Assembly: GCF_018982945.1 (NCBI RefSeq)
Contig: NZ_JABRXE010000002.1
Coordinates: 62,001 to 126,000 of the forward strand
Origin: Anaerostipes faecalis
Lineage (GTDB): Bacteria; Bacillota; Clostridia; Lachnospirales; Lachnospiraceae
DNA length: 64,000 nucleotides
Direction: 5' to 3'
Below, one piece after another: positions 17,862 to 25,886 of the stretch. The notes under the pieces are model-generated. The model made no database searches and was not told the origin of the DNA. It saw nothing but the letters and a program-made list of their open reading frames with translations. The stretch's first letter is position 1, and every line of letters begins with the position of its first letter. Both the position numbers and the translations under genes were made by a program.

Positions 17862-18872
17862 TTAATTTCCTCCTAAAATTTCAAGTCTGTAAACATTTTT
17901 CTGAATATATTCCAACGCTTTTTTCCGTTCTTCGCCAGATCCTCTTAAAATAACGATTAACACACCAAATGGCTTATCATGAATATAATCTACTTTTCCA
18001 TTGATAATATCCACTGTAATATCATAATTCTTTGATGCCATACTTATGACAGGATCATAAGAATCATCACCTGTATAGCTTAAACGAATCAAAGTTTCAT
18101 TATCACTTATTGATAATGCCTCTGGAACATTTACATTAAGAACTCTTTCTACAAGACTTTTTGCAATTGATGATTTAGGCTCTGTAAATGCTGAATATAT
18201 ATCTGTTACTTCTTTCAGCTCACCCTGTTCCATAAATGCAATACGATCAAATAATTTTTTCGCAACTTCCATTTCATGGGTAATAAATACAATGGTAATT
18301 TTTGTTTTTTCATTAATTTCTTTTAATAAATCTACAATTTCTTCTGTGTTTTCAAGGTCCAATGCAGAAGTTGCTTCATCACAGAGAAGAATCTCCGGAT
18401 TATTTGCCAGTGCTCTGGCAATTGCAACTCTCTGTTTTTGTCCTCCACTTAAATTTGCAGGATATGCATTTGCTTTTTCTGGTAAATGTACCATCTCCAG
18501 AAGTTCTTTCACTCTTTCTGGAATTTTATCCTTTGGATAATTATTGGCATAAAGTGAAAAAGCAACATTTTCTGCAATGGTAGAACCACTGATTAAATTA
18601 AAGTGCTGAAAAATCATACCTATATTTAATCTGACTTTCCTTAGCTCTTTACGATTTAAATTTGTAATTTCTTTTCCTTCTATAAATACCTGTCCTTTTG
18701 AAGGCTGCTGCAAAAGATTGATCACACGCACCAATGTACTTTTCCCAGCCCCACTTGGTCCAACAATCCCAAAGATTTCTCCCTTTTCGATTGTAAGGCT
18801 AACATCCTTTACCGCTTTAAAATCGTGTTTATTTTGTTGAAAAGTTACATCAATATTCTTTAATTCAATCAC
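17862..18872 (-). CDS. metN: Methionine ABC transporter ATP-binding protein
   Basis: ATPase of the MetNIQ importer, 336 residues. It has the Walker A motif GPSGAGKSTLVRV near residue 38, ABC signature LSGGQKQRVAIARAL near residue 140, and Walker B EILLCDEATSALD just after. The C-terminal 90 residues form the NIL/ACT-like regulatory domain (RLSYTGDDSYDPVISMASK onwards) through which methionine trans-inhibits MetN transporters in characterised members. Gene order metQ-metQ-metN-metI is typical of Firmicutes. Confidence 0.95.
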   Translation of the reverse strand: MIELKNIDVTFQQNKHDFKAVKDVSLTIEKGEIFGIVGPSGAGKSTLVRVINLLQQPSKGQVFIEGKEITNLNRKELRKVRLNIGMIFQHFNLISGSTIAENVAFSLYANNYPKDKIPERVKELLEMVHLPEKANAYPANLSGGQKQRVAIARALANNPEILLCDEATSALDLENTEEIVDLLKEINEKTKITIVFITHEMEVAKKLFDRIAFMEQGELKEVTDIYSAFTEPKSSIAKSLVERVLNVNVPEALSISDNETLIRLSYTGDDSYDPVISMASKNYDITVDIINGKVDYIHDKPFGVLIVILRGSGEERKKALEYIQKNVYRLEILGGN

Positions 18873-18895
18873 GTCTTTCCACCCTTTCTTGTCAA

Positions 18896-19735
18896 CTATT
18901 TTCCATATTTTTCAATCCACCATTCCGGTTTCTGAAAGTCTTTAAATTTACTGTCCTTTTTTGTAATTGCCTCATAAAATTCTTTGGACTCAACTGCTGA
19001 TTTCAAATCTTTTCCAAGCTGACTGTCAATATCATCACCTTTTACTGCAATTACATTTTTATATCCTTCTGCCAGTGTCTCAACTGCCAGTGCATCTCCA
19101 AAATCAAGATTGGCTGCATATGCATAATTTCCAGGAATTACTCCAATTGCAAGACTATCCAGATTTCTTGAAATCTGTGCTGCATCCAGTGTTTTAAACT
19201 TCAAATTCTTTGGATTGGATGCTATATCATTTTCTGTAGCCTTTGTGTCATCAATTCCACTCTTTAATGTTATCACATTCTCTTTTGCAAGAATACCTAA
19301 AGCTCTTGCCAGATTTGATGGATCATTAGGAATTCCTACTGTATCTCCATTTTTCAGATCTTTTAAAGATTTAATACTATTTGAGAAAATTCCTGCTCCA
19401 GCTGTAGGAACACTGATAACTTTTTTGATATCAAGTTTATTGTCTGATGCAAATTTTTCCAGATAAACTGTATGCTGCATTAAGTTAGCATCAATTTCTC
19501 CATTTGCCAATGCTTTATCCGGAAGAACATAATCACTAAATTCTGTTACTTTCACTTTATAGCCTTTTTCCTCAAGAATTGGTGATATTGCCTGTTTTAC
19601 CATTTCTCCATAAGGTCCGGCGCAAACTCCAATAGTGATATCCTTTGTTTCTTTTTTATTTCCACACCCGGTTAATGCACTAATTGCCAATATCCCAATA
19701 ATAACAACTCCCAATATTTTTTTCAATGATTTCAT
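18896..19735 (-). CDS. metQ: MetQ-type substrate-binding lipoprotein (copy 1)
   Basis: Extracytoplasmic binding lipoprotein of the NlpA/MetQ family, 279 residues. The lipobox ALTGC places the acylated cysteine at residue 24. The family opening KDITIGVCAGPYGEMVKQA follows, and the ligand-binding core includes NLMQHTVYLEKFA and IPNDPSNLARALG. It lies next to a second, diverged paralog of the same length. The two copies differ in pocket-lining segments (LMQHTVYLE here against YFQHKPYLD there), so they may bring different substrates to the same MetNI. Confidence 0.92.
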   Translation of the reverse strand: MKSLKKILGVVIIGILAISALTGCGNKKETKDITIGVCAGPYGEMVKQAISPILEEKGYKVKVTEFSDYVLPDKALANGEIDANLMQHTVYLEKFASDNKLDIKKVISVPTAGAGIFSNSIKSLKDLKNGDTVGIPNDPSNLARALGILAKENVITLKSGIDDTKATENDIASNPKNLKFKTLDAAQISRNLDSLAIGVIPGNYAYAANLDFGDALAVETLAEGYKNVIAVKGDDIDSQLGKDLKSAVESKEFYEAITKKDSKFKDFQKPEWWIEKYGK

Positions 19736-19755
19736 TTTATTTTCCTCCTTTTTCC

Positions 19756-20595
19756 TTAGAATAATGGAACAACTGCACCATTATAATTTTTTTCAATGTA
19801 ATCTTTTACTTCATCACTTTTTAAAGCTTTTACTAATGCTTTTGTTGCATCACTTTTCTCATTTCCCTTTTTAACAGCAACAATATTTCCATAAGTTTTT
19901 GCTCCAAGTGAATCCGCATCTTCCACTGCCAAAGCATCTTTATTTACTTCCAGATCAGCCTCTAATGCATAGTTTCCATTTACAACAGCAATATCAACAT
20001 CTTTTAAGGATCTTGGTATCTGTGCTGCTTCCAGTTCTTTGATTTCCAGATTTTTTTTATTTTCTACAATATCTTTTTTCGTTGCAGTTAATGCAGCACC
20101 ATCCTTTAATTTAATCAGTCCCTGTGCCTCTAAAAGCAATAATGCCCTTGCCTCATTGGTTGTATCATTTGGTACCGCTACAACTGATCCTTCTTTTAAA
20201 TCTTTTAATGATTTTATCTTTCCAGGAAAAATGCCAAACGGTTCATAGTGGATAACACCTGCAGATACAATGTGTGTTTTCTTTTGTTTATTGAAATCAT
20301 CTAAATATGGTTTATGCTGAAAATAGTTTGCATCTAAATCCCCTGCTTCCAATGCAGTATTTGGCTGAACATAATCAGAATATTCTTTAATTACCAGTTC
20401 GTATCCTTCTTTTTTCAGCTGTTTTTTTGCAACCTTTAAAATATCTGCATGGGGAGATGGACTAGCTCCAACTACAATCCTTTTTGTTTCTTTTTCTGAA
20501 CTGTCTTCTTTTTTCACTCCACATCCTGTCAATGCTCCAGTAATAAATGTTCCTGATAATACAATCGCTAACGCTTTTTTCCATAATTTTTTCAT
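19756..20595 (-). CDS. metQ: MetQ-type substrate-binding lipoprotein (copy 2)
   Basis: Second NlpA/MetQ-family lipoprotein, 279 residues, lipobox ALTGC with Cys at residue 25. It keeps the core motifs GASPSPHADILKVAKK, NYFQHKPYLDDF (the standard MetQ signature) and VPNDTTNEARALLLLE. This copy is closer to the canonical methionine-binding sequence than copy 1. It sits 1 base after the aminotransferase stop and 20 bases before copy 1. The pair most likely arose by tandem duplication followed by divergence. Confidence 0.92.
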   Translation of the reverse strand: MKKLWKKALAIVLSGTFITGALTGCGVKKEDSSEKETKRIVVGASPSPHADILKVAKKQLKKEGYELVIKEYSDYVQPNTALEAGDLDANYFQHKPYLDDFNKQKKTHIVSAGVIHYEPFGIFPGKIKSLKDLKEGSVVAVPNDTTNEARALLLLEAQGLIKLKDGAALTATKKDIVENKKNLEIKELEAAQIPRSLKDVDIAVVNGNYALEADLEVNKDALAVEDADSLGAKTYGNIVAVKKGNEKSDATKALVKALKSDEVKDYIEKNYNGAVVPLF

Positions 20596-20596
20596 T

Positions 20597-21757
20597 TTAT
20601 TTCACCTCATAATCTTTCAATTTTTTCAATCTTCTGATTGCCTCTTTTAGTGTTTCCTCTTTTTTTGCAAAATGGAACCGCACATAGTTATTTACATTTT
20701 CTTTAAAGAAACTGGATCCTGGAACTGCGGCAACGCCGATTTCTCTAATCATCCATTCACAAAATTCCATATCGCTGTCAAATCCAAATTTTGAAATATC
20801 AACTAAAACATAATAAGCACCTTGCGGTTCATAATATCTTAAACCAATCTCCTTTAGTCCATTTAAAAATAAATCTCTCTTTTGTGTGTACATTTCTCGA
20901 AACCGTGTATAATAGGAATCATCAAATTCCAATCCTACGGCTGCCGCCTTTTGAAGAGGTGCTGCTGCTCCAACCGTCAGAAAGTCATGTACCTTTTTAC
21001 ACACATCAATAATCTCCTTTGGTGCAATAACATAACCAAGTCTCCATCCTGTAATGGAATAAGTTTTCGAAAGCGAACTGCAACAGATTGTTCGCTGGCG
21101 CATTCGCGGAAGACTGGCAAAATAAATATATTCATTTGGCTCATATACAATATGCTCATACACTTCATCAGTAATCACATATGTATCAAATTCTTCGGAT
21201 AATTGTGCCATATAATTAAGTTCTTCTCTATTAAACACTTTTCCTGTAGGATTTGATGGATGACAAAGAATCAGTGCCTTCGGTCTTCTTTCAAATGCTT
21301 CTCTGAGTACATCCTTGTCAAAGCAAAAATCCGGTGGATTTAAAGGTACATAAATGGGTTTTGCACCACATAAAATTGTATCAGCTGTATAGTTTTCATA
21401 AAACGGAGAAAAAATAATAACTTCATCTCCAGGTTCACAGACCGTCTCCATGGCCACCATCATTGCTTCTGTAGAACCACAGGTTACTACAATTTCTTCT
21501 TCCGGATTAATATCAAATCCCATCCGTCTGGACTGTTTCTTTGCCAGATTATTTCGGAATAATTTAGATCCCCATGTGATTTCATACTGATGCGGTCCAT
21601 AGTCTGCAGTTTCTTTCAAAGCATCCAGAAGTTCTTTTGGCGGGTCAAAATCCGGAAATCCCTGTGCCAGGTTGATGGTATCTTCTGTTGATATTCTTGT
21701 CATCTTCCGAATTACAGATTCTCCAAAACCATCCAGTGATTTACTAAGCTGTTGCAT
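20597..21757 (-). CDS. PLP-dependent class I/II aminotransferase
   Basis: A 386-residue fold-type I aminotransferase. The PLP lysine lies in SLSKTYSITGWRLGY near residue 235. Other family marks are the N-terminal INLAQGFPDFDPP, the PLP-phosphate GSTEAMMVAMETV, and ILCHPSNPTGKVFNREEL. The NLAQGFPDF opening is shared by methionine/aromatic aminotransferases such as YbdL and by glutamine transaminase K-like enzymes. As first gene of the metQ-metQ-metN-metI-glcD cluster it plausibly transaminates methionine or its 2-oxo acid. The ribosome binding site AGAGGAGGAAG is strong. Confidence 0.88.
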   Translation of the reverse strand: MQQLSKSLDGFGESVIRKMTRISTEDTINLAQGFPDFDPPKELLDALKETADYGPHQYEITWGSKLFRNNLAKKQSRRMGFDINPEEEIVVTCGSTEAMMVAMETVCEPGDEVIIFSPFYENYTADTILCGAKPIYVPLNPPDFCFDKDVLREAFERRPKALILCHPSNPTGKVFNREELNYMAQLSEEFDTYVITDEVYEHIVYEPNEYIYFASLPRMRQRTICCSSLSKTYSITGWRLGYVIAPKEIIDVCKKVHDFLTVGAAAPLQKAAAVGLEFDDSYYTRFREMYTQKRDLFLNGLKEIGLRYYEPQGAYYVLVDISKFGFDSDMEFCEWMIREIGVAAVPGSSFFKENVNNYVRFHFAKKEETLKEAIRRLKKLKDYEVK

Positions 21758-21853
21758 ATAACTTCCTCCTCTTTCCTTCCCATATCTTTTACAATAAACT
21801 TTCCTTGTTTCACAAAATAATTCCGGAATATCTGTATTCCATCATTCCTCACG

Positions 21854-21882
21854 AAAAAAGGAAGTCCGTTTTTAGACTTCCT
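21854..21882 (-). terminator. Leader terminator upstream of the methionine-type operon
   Basis: On the minus strand an 8-bp stem AGGAAGTC/GACTTCCT (arms 21875-21882 and 21859-21866) is followed by TTTTTT, about 100 bases before the aminotransferase start. A TATAAT near 21960 could begin a leader that contains it, making it an attenuator. No S-box, T-box or other riboswitch class that I know is recognisable in the leader. Confidence 0.65.
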
Positions 21883-21993
21883 AAATCATATCAGACTACT
21901 AGGTTTTTGTATAATACATGTAATCTTTAACAGGCTATAGTTTTTTTCAATACCTGATAATTTAATTATATTTCATTGCACATCCACACGGAA

Positions 21994-22044
21994 CTTTTTT
22001 GTTACATAGGAAATTCCTTTGAACTTCCTATATAACAAAAAAAG
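21994..22044. repeat. Long imperfect inverted repeat
   Basis: The arms at 21994-22012 and 22025-22044 pair over about 19 bases with one mismatch. They include a T-run at the left and an A-run at the right, the reverse of a normal terminator. The right arm shares its A-run with the adjoining tRNA terminator, so the two structures compete. With the leader terminator, this accounts for the gene-free stretch between 21758 and 22088. Confidence 0.6.
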
Positions 22045-22079
22045 CTATAATACCGATTCATATCAGTACTATAGCTTTA
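22037..22079 (-). terminator. Terminator of the tRNA cluster
   Basis: On the minus strand a stem starting AAAGCTATAGTACTGAT pairs over about 17 positions (with two G-T pairs) around an ATGA loop and is followed by seven T. It lies 10 bases after the last tRNA-Lys gene. Confidence 0.85.
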
Positions 22080-22088
22080 TAAAAAAAT

Positions 22089-22160
22089 GAGCGTGCGGGG
22101 ATTCGAACCCCGGACAACTTGATTAAAAGTCAAGTGCTCTACCACCTGAGCTACACACCC
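22089..22160 (-). tRNA. tRNA-Lys (anticodon TTT), copy 2
   Basis: A 72-base cloverleaf. The acceptor stem GGGTGTG pairs with CACGCTC, the D-arm is AGCTCAGGTGGTAGAGC, the anticodon loop CTTTTAA gives UUU, and the T-arm GGGGTTCGAATCCCC is perfect. CCA is not encoded. It is identical to the copy at 22259 and is the last gene of a four-tRNA unit. Confidence 0.96.
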
Positions 22161-22166
22161 GAGAAA

Positions 22167-22237
22167 CTGGGGTAGCTGGATTCGAACCAGCGGTACAGGA
22201 GTCAGAATCCTGGGCCTTACCACTTGGCGATACCCCA
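22167..22237 (-). tRNA. tRNA-Gln (anticodon CTG), copy 2
   Basis: A 71-base cloverleaf. The acceptor stem TGGGGTA pairs with TACCCCA, the D-arm GCCAAGTGGTAAGGC is typical of tRNA-Gln, the anticodon stem CAGGA/TCCTG encloses TTCTGAC (CUG), and the T-arm is GCTGGTTCGAATCCAGC. CCA is not encoded. It reads the CAG codon. Six bases separate it from tRNA-Lys. Confidence 0.95.
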
Positions 22238-22258
22238 TTATATTATGCTGTCAAAAGT

Positions 22259-22330
22259 GAGCGTGCGGGGATTCGAACCCCGGACAACTTGATTAAAAGT
22301 CAAGTGCTCTACCACCTGAGCTACACACCC
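22259..22330 (-). tRNA. tRNA-Lys (anticodon TTT), copy 1
   Basis: Same sequence as 22089-22160, displaced by exactly 170 bases. It is part of a tandem duplication of the Lys-Gln pair. Confidence 0.96.
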
Positions 22331-22336
22331 GAGAAA

Positions 22337-22407
22337 CTGGGGTAGCTGGATTCGAACCAGCGGTACAGGAGTCAGAATCCTGGGCCTTACCACTTGGCGA
22401 TACCCCA
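22337..22407 (-). tRNA. tRNA-Gln (anticodon CTG), copy 1
   Basis: Same sequence as 22167-22237, displaced by exactly 170 bases. It is the promoter-proximal gene of the tRNA unit, about 13 bases after the likely transcription start. Confidence 0.95.
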
Positions 22408-22426
22408 TTAACTTGACAGCTCGTTT

Positions 22427-22456
22427 ATATTACCATGACAATATGATATATGTCAA
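22427..22456 (-). promoter_or_regulatory. Promoter of the tRNA cluster
   Basis: On the minus strand a perfect -35 TTGACA (22451-22456), an 18-base spacer and -10 TAATAT (22427-22432) lie directly before the first tRNA-Gln. The -35 overlaps the stop codon of the hypothetical gene at 22453-22854. Confidence 0.75.
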
Positions 22457-22854
22457 CAGTTTTTTTCAATTTTTTTTATTTTTTTAGTCAAAAGATATTG
22501 AGCTCTCCAGAAATTCGCGTTTACAGGTTCCTCATAACAGAAGATAATTTTTCCATTTTCCCCTGTTTCTGACCATTTTACCCTATCCTCATTCTCTCCA
22601 ACCAATATTTCTTTTATTATGATTTTACCAGAAATTTCTCCATTACAATCATATATTTTTCCCTCTTGATTTACTAAATGTTTTCCTTTCACAAATTCAA
22701 CCAGCATTTCTCCGGTATCATCTTTTATTGGATACATCTGATTTATATAGGAGAGACTATCCCTTCCATTGTGAATCTCTGATATTCTATTCTTTGCCTT
22801 TTCATATTCTTCTGAAGATTCTTGTTTTTTCAGATATTCCCAGAAATGCATCAT
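22453..22854 (-). CDS. Hypothetical protein
   Basis: A 133-residue soluble, charged protein that I do not recognise. It has no signal peptide or membrane segment. The N-terminal third is helical and rich in Glu/Lys (EYLKKQESSEEYEKAKNRI). The rest looks like a beta-rich domain (GKIYDCNGEISGKIIIKEILV). The second of two consecutive ATG codons has the better distance to an AAGGGGG ribosome binding site. It stands alone between the tRNA cluster and the divergent leuA leader. The coding pattern looks genuine, but no function can be given. Confidence 0.55.
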   Translation of the reverse strand: MMHFWEYLKKQESSEEYEKAKNRISEIHNGRDSLSYINQMYPIKDDTGEMLVEFVKGKHLVNQEGKIYDCNGEISGKIIIKEILVGENEDRVKWSETGENGKIIFCYEEPVNANFWRAQYLLTKKIKKIEKNC

Positions 22855-22950
22855 TATCCCCCTTCATTATTTCTTTTCATCAATTTTTGTATTTTTACTG
22901 TATCACAAATATCCCATAGAAAAAAAGCCTTGAAAGTATAATTTTGTATG

Positions 22951-22979
22951 TTGACACATACATTGAATTGTGTTAGATT
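22951..22979 (+). promoter_or_regulatory. Promoter of leuA
   Basis: -35 TTGACA at 22951-22956, 17-base spacer, -10 TAGATT at 22974-22979. Transcription from about 22986 would begin the T-box leader. Confidence 0.65.
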
Positions 22980-22985
22980 GTCATT

Positions 22986-23270
22986 AACGAAATAATATTA
23001 AATACATGGATAAGGAATAGTAGAATATCCTAAGTATACAGAGAGCTGCTGGCTGGTGTAAAGCAGTTGCAGAAGATATTTGAACTCGCCTTTGAGTAGC
23101 ATGCTGAACTGACAGTAGGTATTGCCGGTCCCAACCGTTACATTGGAGAGATATCGGTCTTAGAACCCGTATCGGTAATGAGTGCACACTAAGATTGTGT
23201 GAAATAGAGTGGTACCACGGAATTTTCTTCGTCTCTATCCCTGTGGGGATTAGATTCGAAGTTTTTTTTT
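22986..23270 (+). promoter_or_regulatory. T-box leader (leucine) with terminator
   Basis: A tRNA-sensing leader of about 285 bases that fills the gap before leuA. The T-box core AGAGTGGTACCACGG is at 23206-23220. Stem I elements include GAGAG at 23041 and GGCTGGTG at 23051. The likely specifier codon in the TGAACTCGCC loop is CTC (Leu) at 23085-23087, fitting control by uncharged tRNA-Leu(GAG). The terminator stem spans 23227-23261 (TATCCC TGTG GGGATTA centre) with nine T at 23262-23270. When uncharged tRNA binds, the T-box would form the antiterminator and leuA would be read. Confidence 0.92.
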
Positions 23271-23365
23271 GCATCACAGGATTTTATAACTTTACATAAA
23301 TCATCTGTGTAATTCCTTTATCCATCTTTTATGAGATTTTATTATAAGAAAGGAGATTCATTCAT

Positions 23366-25024
23366 ATGAACCCAAAGAAATATCAGAGACAATATTTTAT
23401 GCCACCAGAACCATCTATGGAGTGGGCATCCAAAGAATATATTACAAAAGCCCCTACCTGGTGCAGTGTTGATTTACGAGATGGAAACCAGGCACTGATC
23501 ATTCCAATGAGCCTGGATGAGAAAATCGAATTTTTTAAATATCTTGTAAAAATCGGTTTCAAAGAAATAGAAGTTGGTTTTCCTGCCGCTTCTGAAACTG
23601 AATATACATTTTTAAGAACATTGATCGAACAGGATCTGATTCCTGATGATGTAACTATCCAGGTTTTAACCCAGGCACGAGAACACATTATCAAGAAGAC
23701 CTTCAAAGCACTGGAAGGTGCAAAAAAGGCTATTGTTCACGTATACAATTCAACTTCTGTTGCCCAGAGGGAACAGGTTTTTAAAAAATCCAAAGATGAA
23801 ATCCTTAAGATTGCTACCGATGGAGCAAAATTATTAAAACGTCTGGCTGATGAAACAGAAGGTAACTTCTTATTTGAATATTCTCCAGAAAGCTTTACAG
23901 GAACAGAAATTGATTATGCACTGGATGTATGTAATGCTGTTTTGGATATCTGGCAACCTCGTCCAGACTGGAAAGTTATCATTAACCTTCCTGTTACTGT
24001 TCAGTTATCTATGCCTCACGTATACGCAAGCCAGATTGAATATATGAGCAAACATATGAAATACCGCGAGAATGTTGTATTATCCTTACATCCACATAAC
24101 GATCGCGGATGTGGTGTAGCAGATACCGAGCTGGCATTACTTGCTGGTGCAGACCGTGTGGAAGGAACATTATTTGGAAATGGTGAACGTACTGGAAATG
24201 TAGATATTATCACAGTTGCATTAAACATGTACACACATGGCGTTGATCCAGAGCTGGATTTCTCTAATCTTCCAGAATTAACAAAAGCTTATGAACGTTT
24301 AACACGAATGAATGTATATGAACGTCAGCCATATTCAGGACAGCTTGTATTTGCAGCATTTTCCGGTTCACATCAGGATGCTATTGCCAAAGGTATGCAC
24401 TGGAGAGATGAACAGCATCCTGATCACTGGGATATTCCATATCTTCCAATCGATCCAAAAGATATCGGTCGTGAATACGAAAGTGATGTTATTCGCATTA
24501 ACAGTCAGTCTGGAAAAGGTGGAATCAGTTATGTTCTGGAAGAAAACTTTGGCTTCCATATTCCTGGAAAGATGCGGGAAGATGTAGGTTACACCGTAAA
24601 AGATGTATCAGACAAACGTCATCAGGAACTGGTTCCTCGAGATATCTTAAAAGTCTTTAAAAATGTATATGTAAATGTCGATTCTCCATGCAAACTGAAA
24701 GAAGTTCATTTTGTTCAAAAAGATGGAGGTATTGAAACAGAAATCTCACTTGATAAAGCTGGAATTCCAAAACTTTACCATGGAAAGGGTAATGGCCGCC
24801 TTGATGCTGTCAGCAATGCATTAAAACGCCATAGTGATATGAATTATTCTATCGTCACATATCAGGAACATGCTTTAAATGTTGGATCCAACTCCCAGGC
24901 ATGTGCTTATGTTGCCATCCAGGAACCAAACGGAACTATTACCTGGGGTGCAGGAATTCATGAAGATATCATCACAGCCTCTGTTCTCGCTTTGATCAGT
25001 GCTGTAAACAGGTTAAGCAACTAA
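23366..25024 (+). CDS. leuA: 2-isopropylmalate synthase
   Basis: First committed enzyme of leucine synthesis: condenses 2-oxoisovalerate with acetyl-CoA. The 552-residue protein is of the long LeuA type 2 form, with the opening APTWCSVDLRDGNQALIIPM. The HMGL-type barrel carries metal-ligand His residues in LSLHPHNDRGCG, and GNGERTGNVDI follows. The C-terminal LeuA dimerisation/allosteric domain (about residues 420-552) is present, so leucine feedback is expected. Ribosome binding site AAAGGAG. It is monocistronic, under a T-box and with its own terminator; leuCD-like genes lie 30 kb away and leuB is not in the window. Confidence 0.96.
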   Translation: MNPKKYQRQYFMPPEPSMEWASKEYITKAPTWCSVDLRDGNQALIIPMSLDEKIEFFKYLVKIGFKEIEVGFPAASETEYTFLRTLIEQDLIPDDVTIQVLTQAREHIIKKTFKALEGAKKAIVHVYNSTSVAQREQVFKKSKDEILKIATDGAKLLKRLADETEGNFLFEYSPESFTGTEIDYALDVCNAVLDIWQPRPDWKVIINLPVTVQLSMPHVYASQIEYMSKHMKYRENVVLSLHPHNDRGCGVADTELALLAGADRVEGTLFGNGERTGNVDIITVALNMYTHGVDPELDFSNLPELTKAYERLTRMNVYERQPYSGQLVFAAFSGSHQDAIAKGMHWRDEQHPDHWDIPYLPIDPKDIGREYESDVIRINSQSGKGGISYVLEENFGFHIPGKMREDVGYTVKDVSDKRHQELVPRDILKVFKNVYVNVDSPCKLKEVHFVQKDGGIETEISLDKAGIPKLYHGKGNGRLDAVSNALKRHSDMNYSIVTYQEHALNVGSNSQACAYVAIQEPNGTITWGAGIHEDIITASVLALISAVNRLSN

Positions 25025-25060
25025 TACAATTATTTGATAAAAATTATTACAGTAAAACAA

Positions 25061-25096
25061 AAGGAAGTGAATTCATTCTGATTTCACTTCCTTTTT
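25061..25096 (+). terminator. Terminator of leuA
   Basis: Stem GGAAGTGAA/TTCACTTCC (25063-25071, 25083-25091) followed by five T. The remaining bases up to 25229 are T-rich and hold nothing else that I recognise. Confidence 0.85.
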
Positions 25097-25229
25097 CTAT
25101 TTTTTTCCAGATTGTATTTTCTAGTATTTTTTAACAAATATCTGATTGAAATTTTAGTAGTTTTTTTCTTCCCTTTTTCTTAAAAAAAAGGTTTTTCCCA
25201 ATGAAATAACGAAAGCCCGCAAAAAACTA

Positions 25230-25886
25230 TTATTCTAAAATTTTTACCTGCCCATCAATTTCTGCAAAAAATTCTTTTTCCTTTTCAATGATTGTTATTT
25301 TCCCGCTGGATACTTCAATAAACTGTTTTTTTATTCTTTCTATCTGTTCCACAGGAATCATCAATTCAAAATCAACAACTTCTGTATAATCCGTTCCAAG
25401 AAGAGGTATCTGCTCAGTGGATATCAGATACTGAATCTTCCCAGACATTGTATAATCACATTGTATTTGCATTTTCTGTCCCAGTTTTTTTGTGATAATC
25501 TTACTGTTCCTGATTCCCTCCTGTGTACTTTTTGTATATGCACGAATCAGTCCTCCTGTTCCAAGTAATGTTCCCCCAAAATATCTTGTAACAACGATTA
25601 CCACATTGTGAAGTTCCTCTCCCTGTATTACTTCCAATATAGGCTTTCCGGCAGTCCCGCTAGGTTCTCCATCATCACTGCATCGAAGTACAGGCTGTTT
25701 AACCCCTATGCAATATGCCGTACAATTATGTCTGGCATCCCAGTACTGCTTTTTTATTTTTTCAATAAATTCCAGAGCCTCTTCTTCTGTTTTTGCTGGC
25801 GCAACATGTGCGATAAATCGCGATTTTTTTTCTACAATTTCTGCTTCACCGCCTTCATATACGGCTTTATAGGACTGTTTTTCCAT
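25230..25886 (-). CDS. YigZ/IMPACT family protein
   Basis: A 218-residue cytoplasmic protein of the UPF0029/IMPACT family, whose bacterial role is unsettled; the eukaryotic relative modulates the Gcn1-Gcn2 stress pathway. The family signature is clear: KKSRFIAHVAPAKTEEEA near residue 20, then DARHNCTAYCIG and RCSDDGEPSGTAGKPIL near residues 50-85, and VTRYFGGTLLGTGGLIRAY. The C-terminal domain of about 70 residues is the ferredoxin-like DUF1949 type. The start overlaps the end of the upstream small gene by 20 bases. Confidence 0.9.
   Translation of the reverse strand: MEKQSYKAVYEGGEAEIVEKKSRFIAHVAPAKTEEEALEFIEKIKKQYWDARHNCTAYCIGVKQPVLRCSDDGEPSGTAGKPILEVIQGEELHNVVIVVTRYFGGTLLGTGGLIRAYTKSTQEGIRNSKIITKKLGQKMQIQCDYTMSGKIQYLISTEQIPLLGTDYTEVVDFELMIPVEQIERIKKQFIEVSSGKITIIEKEKEFFAEIDGQVKILE

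Noticed and set aside
21758-22040. SAM (S-box) or Met T-box riboswitch before the methionine-type operon
   Set aside because: The conserved core sequences of these classes are not present; only a terminator and other hairpins are seen.
22085-22410. Direct repeats that might be a CRISPR array
   Set aside because: Repeat units are two tRNA genes; no spacer pattern and no cas genes.
22984-23277. Minus-strand frame of 97 codons
   Set aside because: Lies wholly within the T-box leader of leuA on the other strand; Cys/Arg/Gln-rich composition with no ribosome binding site.
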